From NCBI RefSeq assembly GCF_021029445.1, contig NZ_CP072610.1, positions 4,216,001 to 4,280,000 on the forward strand: DNA of 64,000 nt, in the 5' to 3' direction. Every line of letters starts with the position of its first letter. Position 1 is the stretch's first letter. The translations under genes were made by a program, and so were the position numbers. This document shows positions 7,977-16,009 of the stretch, one piece after another. The stretch is from Pseudomonas wenzhouensis. Lineage in GTDB: Bacteria > Pseudomonadota > Gammaproteobacteria > Pseudomonadales > Pseudomonadaceae. Below the pieces are notes generated by a model. The model had not been told where the DNA came from, ran no database searches, and saw nothing but the letters and a program-made list of their open reading frames with translations.

Positions 7977-8863
7977 TGCATAGCCTGCGTTTCGACGGCA
8001 CCTTCGCCACCTGGCGCCAGGCCGCGCGCCGCGCTCTGCTGCAGGGCCTGGCTCCCCATCAGTTGCAATGGCTGGACGACGAGGAACACCCCAGCCTGTT
8101 CGACCAGCCCGCCGAGTGTACGCCGCAGCCCAGTGGTCGCCTGCGCGTATCGCCCGAACTGCTGGAGCTGCTGGAGAGCGCTGCCCAGTACCGTGGTGAG
8201 GAGCGCTGGAGCCTGCTCTACCGAGTGCTCTGGCGTTTCGTCCAGGGCGAGCGCAGCGCCGTATTGGCTGGTGACTCCGACGGCAGCGAGCTGCATCGCC
8301 GGCTCAAGGCGGTGCGCCGCGAAGCGCATCATCTGCATGCCTTCGTGCGCTTTCAGCCGAGCAAGGCTGCGGGTGCGCCGGACTTCGTCGCCTGGTTCGA
8401 ACCGGCGCACGATATCCTCGCCTCGGCCAGTGGTCACTTCGCCGAACGCCTGGGCAAGCACAGTTGGCTGATCGCCACACCGCGCGACGGCGTCTACTGG
8501 GATGGTCAGCGCCTGCAGCACGAACGCCGTTGCCCGGCGCAGTGGCAGGCCTGGGCGCAGCAGCCCGAGGATGACGGCCAGGCCCTGTGGCGCGCCTATT
8601 ACGGCAGCACCTTCAACCCGGCACGACTCAACCGCATGGTGATGCAGCAGCATTTGCCCTTGCGCTTCTGGAAGCACCTGCCGGAAGGCCCGCTGATTCC
8701 GCAACTGATGAGCGAAGCGCGTGCCGGTGCGCAGCGCGATGGCCAGGCCCTGGTGCTGGCCGGCAGAAAGGGCAAACGTATCGCCCGGATAAACGAAGGG
8801 GACGCAGCGCGTCCCCCGTCAGGCAGCGTCAGCGGAAGCGACGCCCCGGATCTTCCTCGCTGA
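7976..8863 (+). CDS. TIGR03915-like DNA metabolism protein, partner of radical SAM gene
   Basis: This 295-residue protein always, as I recall, accompanies the radical SAM family encoded just upstream and in some species is fused to a uracil-DNA glycosylase-like domain (UdgX type). Here no such fusion is seen. Conserved features include FDGTF near the N-terminus, VRREAHHLHAFVRF (about residues 110-125), and YYGSTFNPARLNRMVMQQHLP near 205. Its reaction is unknown. The ATG at 7976 overlaps the upstream stop by one base; GTG codons at 7970 and 7973 are alternatives. Its 3' end overlaps the convergent pilU by 35 bases. Confidence 0.82.
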   Translation: MHSLRFDGTFATWRQAARRALLQGLAPHQLQWLDDEEHPSLFDQPAECTPQPSGRLRVSPELLELLESAAQYRGEERWSLLYRVLWRFVQGERSAVLAGDSDGSELHRRLKAVRREAHHLHAFVRFQPSKAAGAPDFVAWFEPAHDILASASGHFAERLGKHSWLIATPRDGVYWDGQRLQHERRCPAQWQAWAQQPEDDGQALWRAYYGSTFNPARLNRMVMQQHLPLRFWKHLPEGPLIPQLMSEARAGAQRDGQALVLAGRKGKRIARINEGDAARPPSGSVSGSDAPDLPR

Positions 8864-9974
8864 CCTCCAGCGCCAGGCCCTGGGCCATGCTGGTCAGGTG
8901 ATCGCCATCGGTTTCCGAACCGAGCTTGATCATCAGGCGCAGGTCGTTGGCCGAGTCGGCGTAGAGCAGCGCATCTTCGTAGGTGATCTCGCCCTGGGTG
9001 TAGAGGTTGTACAGCGCCTGGTCGAAGGTCTGCATGCCCTGCTCGGTGGAACGTTTCATCAGGCCCTTGAGCTCGTGCACTTCACCCTTGCGGATCAGGT
9101 CGGCGGCCAGCGGGGTGTTGATCAGCACCTCGATCACCGCACGACGGCCCTTGCCATCCGGGGTTGGAATCAGTTGCTGGGCGACGATGGCCTTGAGGTT
9201 GAGCGACAGGTCCATCCACACCTGGTTCTGCCGGTCGGCCGGGAAGAAGTTGATGATGCGATCCAGCGCCTGGTTGGCGTTGTTGGCGTGCAGGGTGGCC
9301 AGGCACAGGTGACCGGTTTCGGCGAAGGCCACGGCATGATCCATGGTCTCGCGGGTGCGCACCTCGCCGATGAGAATCACGTCCGGCGCCTGGCGCAGGG
9401 TATTTTTCAGCGCCACCTCGAAGGACTCGGTGTCGATGCCCACTTCGCGCTGGGTGACGATGCAGTTCTGGTGCTGGTGGATGTATTCGATCGGGTCTTC
9501 GATGGAGATGATGTGGCCGCTGCTGTTCTTGTTGCGGTAGCCAATCATCGCCGCCAGCGAGGTGGACTTACCGGTGCCGGTGGCGCCGACGAACAGCACC
9601 AGGCCGCGCTTGGTCAGCGCCAGCTTCTTGAGGATGTCCGGCAGCTTGAGTTCATCGAGGGTCGGGATATTGGTCTCGATGCGGCGCAGCACCATGCCCA
9701 CCAGGTTGCGCTGGTAGAAGGCACTGACACGGAAACGGCCGATACCACGGGCGCTGATGGCGAAGTTGCATTCGTGCTTTTCGGCAAACTCGCGACGCTG
9801 TGCCTCGTTCATCACCCCCAGCACGGTTTCTCGGGTCATTTCCGGCGACATGGCGGTCTTGGTCACCGGCATGATCTTGCCATTGACCTTCATCGACGGC
9901 GGCACGCCAGCGGTGATGAACAGATCGGAGCCGCCTTTTTCGACCATCAGACGCAGTAGTTTTTCGAATTCCAT
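8829..9974 (-). CDS. pilU: Type IV pilus twitching motility ATPase PilU
   Basis: This 381-residue PilT-like retraction ATPase assists PilT in depolymerising type IV pili. Walker A is GATGTGKST at residues 130-138; the Asp box (IEDPIEYIH), Walker B (DVILIGEVR) and His box (HLCLATLHANNANQALDRI) follow. It is longer at the C-terminus than PilT, as expected. It sits downstream of pilT on the same strand but 165 bases away, with a hairpin repeat between. Confidence 0.96.
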   Translation of the reverse strand: MEFEKLLRLMVEKGGSDLFITAGVPPSMKVNGKIMPVTKTAMSPEMTRETVLGVMNEAQRREFAEKHECNFAISARGIGRFRVSAFYQRNLVGMVLRRIETNIPTLDELKLPDILKKLALTKRGLVLFVGATGTGKSTSLAAMIGYRNKNSSGHIISIEDPIEYIHQHQNCIVTQREVGIDTESFEVALKNTLRQAPDVILIGEVRTRETMDHAVAFAETGHLCLATLHANNANQALDRIINFFPADRQNQVWMDLSLNLKAIVAQQLIPTPDGKGRRAVIEVLINTPLAADLIRKGEVHELKGLMKRSTEQGMQTFDQALYNLYTQGEITYEDALLYADSANDLRLMIKLGSETDGDHLTSMAQGLALEVSEEDPGRRFR

Positions 9975-10066
9975 CGTCGTGTTCGCTCATCCGCACGCAT
10001 GAATGCAAGGCCCCGCAGCGCAGGACCAGCGGCTGCGAGCGTGTCATCGCAGCCGTGAAGTAGTCC

Positions 10067-10126
10067 GTAGGGTGGGCTTCAGCCCACCAACAGTGGCCGG
10101 CCTTGGTGGGCTGAAGCCCACCCTAC
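10067..10126. repeat. Palindromic repeat, family B, between pilT and pilU
   Basis: The element begins GTAGGGTGGGCTTCAGCCCACC and ends GGTGGGCTGAAGCCCACCC then TAC, so the whole 60 bases can fold into one long hairpin with smaller hairpins in each arm. A second copy lies at 45047-45121. It may weaken transcription from pilT into pilU. Confidence 0.75.
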
Positions 10127-10139
10127 CCACTGGGTTTTC

Positions 10140-11174
10140 CTAGAAGTTTTCCGGGCTCTTGGCCTTCTCGCGGGCACTGTCGCGGCTGACCAGGCCCTTG
10201 GATACCAGGGTCTTCAGGCAGGCATCGAGGGTCTGCATGCCCAGCGCACCACCGGTCTGGATCGCCGAATACATCTGCGCCACCTTGTCCTCGCGGATCA
10301 GGTTACGGATGGCCGGCGTACCGATCATGATTTCGTGCGCCGCCACACGACCGCCGCCGATCTTCTTCAGCAGGGTCTGCGAGATCACCGCCTGCAGCGA
10401 TTCCGACAGCATCGAACGCACCATCGATTTCTCTTCGGCGGGGAACACGTCGACCACGCGGTCGATGGTCTTGGCAGCAGAGGTGGTGTGCAGGGTGCCG
10501 AATACCAAGTGGCCGGTTTCCGCGGCAGTCAGCGCCAGGCGGATGGTTTCCAGGTCGCGCATCTCGCCCACCAGAATGATGTCCGGGTCTTCACGCAGGG
10601 CCGAACGCAGCGCCTCGGAGAAGCCGTGGGTATCACGGTGCACCTCACGCTGGTTGACCAGGCACTTCTTCGACTCGTGAACGAATTCGATGGGGTCCTC
10701 GATGGTGAGGATGTGGTGGTACTTGTTGCTGTTGAGGTAGTCGAGCATCGCAGCCAGGGTGGTCGACTTGCCCGAACCGGTGGGGCCGGTGACCAGCACC
10801 AGGCCGCGCGGCACGTCGGTGATCTTGCGGAACACCTCGCCCATGCCGAGGTCTTCCATGGTCAGTACCTTGGATGGAATGGTCCGGAACACCGCACCCG
10901 CGCCACGGTTCTGGTTGAAGGCGTTGACCCGGAAACGCGCCACGCCCGGCACCTCGAAGGAGAAGTCGGTCTCGAGGAACTCTTCGAAATCCTTGCGCTG
11001 CTTGTCGTTCATGATGTCGTAGATCAGCGCGTGTACCTGCTTGTGATCCAGCGGCGGCAGGTTGATGCGGCGTACATCGCCGTCGACGCGGATCATCGGC
11101 GGCAGCCCCGCCGAGAGGTGCAAATCCGACGCGCCTTGCTTGGCGCTGAAGGCGAGCAGCTCAGTGATATCCAT
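10140..11174 (-). CDS. pilT: Type IV pilus retraction ATPase PilT
   Basis: This 344-residue hexameric ATPase powers pilus retraction and twitching motility. Walker A is GPTGSGKST at 130-138, followed by TIEDPIEFVH, DIILVGEMRD and HLVFGTLHTTSAAKTIDR. The conserved C-terminal AIRNLIRE motif, needed for retraction, is present. I use the internal ATG giving MDITELLAFSAKQGASDLHL, the standard PilT start, rather than the codon four residues upstream. It is divergent from yggS with a short shared promoter region. Confidence 0.96.
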   Translation of the reverse strand: MDITELLAFSAKQGASDLHLSAGLPPMIRVDGDVRRINLPPLDHKQVHALIYDIMNDKQRKDFEEFLETDFSFEVPGVARFRVNAFNQNRGAGAVFRTIPSKVLTMEDLGMGEVFRKITDVPRGLVLVTGPTGSGKSTTLAAMLDYLNSNKYHHILTIEDPIEFVHESKKCLVNQREVHRDTHGFSEALRSALREDPDIILVGEMRDLETIRLALTAAETGHLVFGTLHTTSAAKTIDRVVDVFPAEEKSMVRSMLSESLQAVISQTLLKKIGGGRVAAHEIMIGTPAIRNLIREDKVAQMYSAIQTGGALGMQTLDACLKTLVSKGLVSRDSAREKAKSPENF

Positions 11175-11249
11175 GGGACTCCCCAATTACAAGCAAGCAG
11201 GTAGAATGCCGCGAACGCTGAACGAGCGGGCTTTTATAGAGCGCAGGTA

Positions 11250-11942
11250 ATGTCCACGATAGCAGAGAATATTGCAAAGGTCGGTGCGCGTATCCGTGAG
11301 GCGGCGCAAGCCTCGCAGCGTAATTTCGCGGACATCGGCCTGCTCGCGGTGAGCAAGACCAAACCGGCAGACGCCATTCGTGAAGCCCATGCCGCCGGCG
11401 TGTGCGATTTCGGCGAGAACTACCTGCAGGAGGCCCTGGAAAAACAGACCCAGCTGGCTGACCTGTCCTTGACCTGGCACTTCATCGGCCCCATTCAATC
11501 AAACAAGACCCGGCCCATCGCCGAGCATTTCGACTGGGTGCATTCGGTGGATCGCCTGAAAATTGCCCAACGCCTGTCAGAACAGCGTCCTGCGCACCTG
11601 CCAGCGCTGAACATCTGCCTGCAGGTCAACGTCAGCGGTGAGGACAGCAAGTCCGGCTGCAGCCCCGAAGAGCTAACGGCGCTGGCCCGGGCCGTCGTTG
11701 CCCTGCCCAACCTCAGGCTGCGCGGGCTGATGGCGATTCCCGAACCGACCGACGATGTCGCCGCACAACACGCCGCCTTCGCCCGCTTGCGCCAATTGCG
11801 TGATGAGCTGGCGCTGAACCTCGATACCCTGTCCATGGGCATGAGCCATGACCTGGAAGCCGCTATCGCCGAAGGCGCCACCTGGGTGCGCATCGGCACG
11901 GCCCTGTTCGGCGCCCGCGATTACGGCCAGCCCACTCACTGA
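11250..11942 (+). CDS. YggS/PLPBP family pyridoxal phosphate homeostasis protein
   Basis: The 230-residue protein is a single alanine-racemase-like TIM barrel that carries PLP on Lys36 (LLAVSKTKP) but has no known catalysis. The family buffers PLP and affects amino-acid metabolism. FGENYLQEAL, WHFIGPIQSNK and the phosphate-binding SMGMSHDLEAAI are present. It is followed at 17 bases by proC, the order seen in many gammaproteobacteria. Confidence 0.94.
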   Translation: MSTIAENIAKVGARIREAAQASQRNFADIGLLAVSKTKPADAIREAHAAGVCDFGENYLQEALEKQTQLADLSLTWHFIGPIQSNKTRPIAEHFDWVHSVDRLKIAQRLSEQRPAHLPALNICLQVNVSGEDSKSGCSPEELTALARAVVALPNLRLRGLMAIPEPTDDVAAQHAAFARLRQLRDELALNLDTLSMGMSHDLEAAIAEGATWVRIGTALFGARDYGQPTH

Positions 11943-11959
11943 ATGAAGGAATTTCTGCA

Positions 11960-12778
11960 ATGAGCAACCCGAGCATCGCCTTCGTCGGCGCCGGCAACAT
12001 GGCCGCCAGCCTGATTGGCGGCCTGCGCGCCCAGGGCGTGGCAGCCAGCGCCATCCGCGCCAGCGAGCCCGGCAGCGAACAGCGCGCCCGCCTGCAGCAA
12101 GAGCACGGTATCGCCACCTTCGCCGACAACGCTGAAGCCATAAAAGGCGCCGATCTGATTGTGCTGGCGGTCAAGCCGCAGATCATGAAGGCGGTATGCC
12201 TGGATCTGGCGCCGCACCTGGCTCCCAACCAGGTGATCATCTCCATCGCGGCCGGCATCAGCTGCGCCAGCCTGGAGAACTGGCTGGGCGAGCGTGCAGT
12301 CGTGCGCTGCATGCCCAACACGCCGGCGCTGCTGCGTCAGGGCGTGTCCGGGTTGTTCGCCAACGCCCGCGTCAGCGCCGCGCAGAAGGCACAGGCCGAA
12401 CAGGTGCTGAGCGCCGTTGGCCTGGCGCTGTGGCTGAATGAGGAAAGCCAGCTCGATGCCGTCACTGCAGTATCCGGCAGCGGCCCGGCCTATTTCTTCC
12501 TGCTGATCGAAGCGATGACCGCTGCGGGCGAAAAACTCGGTCTGCCGCGCGAAACCGCTGCACGCCTGAGCATCCACACCGCGCTGGGTGCGGCACGCAT
12601 GGCCAGTGAAAGCGATGTCGACGCCGCCGAATTGCGTCGTCGTGTGACCTCGCCGAACGGCACCACCGAGGCAGCGATCAACACCTTCCAGACCGGCGGC
12701 TTCGAAGCGCTGGTACAACAGGCGTTGAATGCCGCCGCCAACCGCTCGGCCGAACTGGCCGAACAACTGGGTCAATAA
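11960..12778 (+). CDS. proC: Pyrroline-5-carboxylate reductase
   Basis: This 272-residue enzyme reduces pyrroline-5-carboxylate to proline with NAD(P)H. The Rossmann motif AFVGAGNMA is at residues 6-14 and the signature VSGSGPAYFF, which binds substrate, is near residue 172. Length is normal. It sits in a yggS-proC-yggT-yggU run with short gaps, so these are probably one operon. Confidence 0.97.
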   Translation: MSNPSIAFVGAGNMAASLIGGLRAQGVAASAIRASEPGSEQRARLQQEHGIATFADNAEAIKGADLIVLAVKPQIMKAVCLDLAPHLAPNQVIISIAAGISCASLENWLGERAVVRCMPNTPALLRQGVSGLFANARVSAAQKAQAEQVLSAVGLALWLNEESQLDAVTAVSGSGPAYFFLLIEAMTAAGEKLGLPRETAARLSIHTALGAARMASESDVDAAELRRRVTSPNGTTEAAINTFQTGGFEALVQQALNAAANRSAELAEQLGQ

Positions 12779-12788
12779 GGAAGCACTT

Positions 12789-13382
12789 ATGTCCGGACTC
12801 ATCGAAGCCCTCATCTACATCATCCAGACCCTCGGCAGCCTGTATCTGCTGATCGTGCTGCTGCGTTTCATCCTGCAGCTGGTACGCGCCGACTTCTACA
12901 ACCCGCTCAGCCAGTTCATCGTCAAGGCCACGCAACCCTTGCTGACGCCGCTGCGCCGCATCATCCCCGGCTTCGCCGGGCTGGATCTGGCCTCGCTGGC
13001 GCTGGCCATCCTGGTGCAGTTGCTGCTGATGATCGTCACCCTGACATTGATGGGCATCAACGTAGGCGGTGTCATTCCGCAACTGCTGGTGTGGTCGTTG
13101 ATTGGCGTGACCTCGCTGTTTCTCAAGGTGTTCTTCTTCGCCCTGATCATCAGCGTGATCCTCTCCTGGGTCGCCCCGGGTAGCTACAACCCAGGCGCAC
13201 AACTGGTGAGTCAGATCTGCGAACCGCTGCTGGCGCCGTTCCGCAAGCTGCTGCCAAATCTGGGCGGCCTGGATATTTCGCCGATCTTCGCCTTCATCGC
13301 CATCAACCTGATCGATCGCTTCGTCATCGGTGGCCTGGCCGCGTCCACTGGCCTGCCACCGATGCTCAGCCCCTTCCTGTAA
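12789..13382 (+). CDS. YggT family integral membrane protein
   Basis: This 197-residue protein consists of two YggT repeats, each with hydrophobic helices: residues about 1-90 (RADFYNPLSQFIVKATQPLLTPLRRIIPG) and 105-190 (SYNPGAQLVSQICEPLLAPFRKLLPN). The family is linked to osmotic stress and cell-envelope functions without a defined mechanism. Start at the ATG after AAGGAAGC; an upstream in-frame start would overlap proC. Confidence 0.92.
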   Translation: MSGLIEALIYIIQTLGSLYLLIVLLRFILQLVRADFYNPLSQFIVKATQPLLTPLRRIIPGFAGLDLASLALAILVQLLLMIVTLTLMGINVGGVIPQLLVWSLIGVTSLFLKVFFFALIISVILSWVAPGSYNPGAQLVSQICEPLLAPFRKLLPNLGGLDISPIFAFIAINLIDRFVIGGLAASTGLPPMLSPFL

Positions 13383-13407
13383 ACCTGAAAGTCAGGCAGC
13401 GACGCCT

Positions 13408-13447
13408 TGCATGCCACGTCTCCCCGCGGGGAGAGGGTGGCATGCAG
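13408..13447. repeat. Strong hairpin between yggT and yggU
   Basis: GCATGCCAC and GTGGCATGC form the outer stem and CTCCCCGCGGGGAG the inner one. There is no T tract, so it looks more like a dispersed palindrome or an RNA-stability element than a terminator. The CTCCCC/GGGGAG core resembles the repeat at 58514. Confidence 0.55.
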
Positions 13448-13461
13448 CGCGCATGCGAGGT

Positions 13462-13767
13462 ATGACCATCAATACCGCAAGCTTCTACCGCTGGGACGGC
13501 GAGGATCTGATCCTCGACTGCCACCTGCAACCCAAGGCGAGCAAGGACGAGTTCGCCGGGCTGCAGGCCGAGCGGCTGAAGATTCGTCTCATCGCCCCAC
13601 CGGTCGATGGCAAGGCCAACGCCCATCTACTGGCCTTTCTGGCCAAGGCCTTCGGTGTCGCCAAGAGCCAGGTAATCCTGGAAAGCGGCGAGCTCAACCG
13701 GCATAAGCGCCTGCGTATCCGCGCGCCCAAAAGCCTGCCGCCGATTCCGGGCCTGCAGCGCCCCTGA
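13462..13767 (+). CDS. DUF167 (YggU) family protein
   Basis: This 101-residue protein carries the DUF167 signature: HLQPKASKDEFAGL then RLKIRLIAPPVDGKANAHLLAFLAKAFGVAKSQV, then SGELNRHKRLRI. The fold is small alpha/beta; its function is unknown. A GCGAGG ribosome-binding site precedes the ATG at 13462. It is probably the last gene of the yggS-proC-yggT group. Confidence 0.88.
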   Translation: MTINTASFYRWDGEDLILDCHLQPKASKDEFAGLQAERLKIRLIAPPVDGKANAHLLAFLAKAFGVAKSQVILESGELNRHKRLRIRAPKSLPPIPGLQRP

Positions 13768-13948
13768 CGACCACTCGGCGCCCCAAGCCGACCATAAGGC
13801 GGGAGCGTAGCGCTGGCCAATTGACGCCTGCCTTGCAGCTCGCATAATGCAGGCTATCGTCGTGAGAGCCGTGCGTCCTGGCGGCAGCCCCAACCGAACC
13901 GTCACGCAGCCCCCGCAAGAGGATGATCTTGCCGAGAGGAGAGCCAGG

Positions 13949-15925
13949 ATGAGCATGGAACGTCTCAGCCAGCAGGTCGATGCCTACGTCGCCTGGAAAC
14001 GCGAACTGATGCGTGAGATCACGCGCTATCGCAGCTGGCTGGAGCACAACCGGCTCAACTCCGAGGCGGTGCAGGCCAAGCTTGACCGTGCGCTGAAGAT
14101 CCTGCGCACCGACCACATCACCCTGGCCTTCGTCGGCGAGTTCTCGCGCGGCAAGACCGAACTGATCAACAGCCTGTTCTTCTCCGAATACGGCCAGCGC
14201 ATGCTGCCTTCGCATGCCGGGCGTACCACCATGTGCCCCACCGAGCTGTTCTTCGACCCGCGCTCGGAACGCCCCTACATTCGTCTGTTGCCCATCGAGA
14301 CGCGCACGGCCTCGGCCAGCGTCGCACAGTTCAAACGCATCCCGCGGCACTGGGTGAACATCCCGCTGGATACCAGCGACCCGGCCAATATGGCCCTGGC
14401 TTTCAGCCAGGTGGCCAAAACCAAATCCATGCCGGTGGAACAGGCGATCCAGCTCGGTTTCCACCCGGACATGCTCGAAGGCACCGGCAAACGTGGCCAG
14501 GTACTGGTGCCGGCCTGGCGCCATGCCATGGTCAATTTCGACCACCCGTTACTGCGCCAGGGCCTGCGCATTCTCGATACCCCCGGGCTCAACGCCCTCG
14601 GTAGCGAGCCGGAGCTGACCCTATCGATGCTGCCCAATGCCCAGGCGATCATCTTCCTGTTGGCCGCCGATACCGGCGTCACCGCCAGCGACATGAGCAT
14701 CTGGCAGCAGCACATCCGGCAGCTCGACGAAGACGCCCAGACCAGCCTGTTCGCCGTGCTCAACAAGATCGACGTGCTGTGGGACGACCTGGCAGGCGAG
14801 ACCTTCGTGCAGAACGCCATTGGCCAGATCCAGAGCGCCACCGCCAAGCAATTGGGCATCGCCAAGCAGGACGTACTGCCGCTGTCGGCCAAGCAGGCAC
14901 TGTTGGCCAAGGTGCGCAAAGACGAAGGACTGCTGGCACGCAGCCAGATGGCTGGTCTGGAAAACCTGCTGTGCGAGCGAATCGTCGCGCAGAAGGAACG
15001 CCTGATCGAAGATCATGTGGTGCGTCAGGTGCTGGCGCTGGTGAACAACAGCCAACATGTGCTCAACCTGCGCCTGGAGAAAGTCAGTGAGCAGTTGGCC
15101 CTGCTCGGCAACCATCAACAGGACAACGGCCAGCTGCTGTTCGAGCTGACCGCCAAAACCAAGGAAGACCACAGCCTGCACCACAAACGCCTGCTTGGTC
15201 TGAAGACCAACCAGCGCCTGCTGCAGCGTCAGGGTCAGCTGCTGCGACACGCCGCACGCGCCGAACGCCTGGAGGAACACCTGAGCGAGGTGCGCCGCAA
15301 TCTCACCGGCAGCTGGACCACCCTGGGCATCAACCAGGCCATCCTGCATTTCTTCCGCGCCGTCGAACAGGATCTGCACAACCTGCAGCACGAAGCCGAC
15401 ATGGCCAACAAGATGGTTGCAGCCATCTATCGTCGACACAACGAAGACAATCCGCTGGGTGGGGTCGACGCGCCGCAGTTCAAGATCCAGCGCTACCTGC
15501 GCGAGCTGAACAAGCTGCAAGCCAAGGGCGATCAGTTCCGCCTGCACGTGAAGACGCTGCTTACCGAACAACGCACCCTGACCCGGCGCTTCTTCGCCAC
15601 CCTGGCCCAGGAAGTGATCGGCCTGCACCAGCGCCTGCGCCTGGATGCCGAGCAATGGGCCGCCGATGCGCTGATGCCGCTGATGCAACACACTCTGGAA
15701 CACAAACAGATGCTGGAAAGCCACATGTTGCGCCTCAAGGCACTGGCCCAGGAAACCCAGCAGACGCGTAAACGCAGCCAGTTGCTGGCGCGTTATCAGC
15801 AAGAGCTGGAGCAACAACTGGCCCAGGCCGGCGAGATGCTGCGCGTACTGCGCCGCCCGGCACCAGTGCAGCGCCAGGGCAAGGTGGTCAGCCTGCCGGT
15901 GGCGGCACGGCAACAAAGCCAGTAG
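13949..15925 (+). CDS. Bacterial dynamin-like GTPase
   Basis: This 658-residue protein has a dynamin-type GTPase domain: G1 GEFSRGKT at 63-70, G2 Thr in GRTTMCPTEL (93-94), G3 DTPG at 210-213 and G4 NKID at 272-275. A long helical, glutamine-rich region with coiled-coil character (residues 340-650) follows. Bacterial dynamins remodel or protect membranes; the role of this one is not known. No transmembrane helix is evident. The ATG at 13949 follows GAGGAGAG. It stands between yggU and metX, where P. aeruginosa also has a hypothetical gene as I recall. Confidence 0.88.
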   Translation: MSMERLSQQVDAYVAWKRELMREITRYRSWLEHNRLNSEAVQAKLDRALKILRTDHITLAFVGEFSRGKTELINSLFFSEYGQRMLPSHAGRTTMCPTELFFDPRSERPYIRLLPIETRTASASVAQFKRIPRHWVNIPLDTSDPANMALAFSQVAKTKSMPVEQAIQLGFHPDMLEGTGKRGQVLVPAWRHAMVNFDHPLLRQGLRILDTPGLNALGSEPELTLSMLPNAQAIIFLLAADTGVTASDMSIWQQHIRQLDEDAQTSLFAVLNKIDVLWDDLAGETFVQNAIGQIQSATAKQLGIAKQDVLPLSAKQALLAKVRKDEGLLARSQMAGLENLLCERIVAQKERLIEDHVVRQVLALVNNSQHVLNLRLEKVSEQLALLGNHQQDNGQLLFELTAKTKEDHSLHHKRLLGLKTNQRLLQRQGQLLRHAARAERLEEHLSEVRRNLTGSWTTLGINQAILHFFRAVEQDLHNLQHEADMANKMVAAIYRRHNEDNPLGGVDAPQFKIQRYLRELNKLQAKGDQFRLHVKTLLTEQRTLTRRFFATLAQEVIGLHQRLRLDAEQWAADALMPLMQHTLEHKQMLESHMLRLKALAQETQQTRKRSQLLARYQQELEQQLAQAGEMLRVLRRPAPVQRQGKVVSLPVAARQQSQ

Positions 15926-16009
15926 CACAAGCGGGCGGCATGCTCGCTTGCCGCTACCGGCGGTGCTCTTTAGACTGGCGCCCTCCTCCGATTCATTAGC
16001 AGCGCCTCC

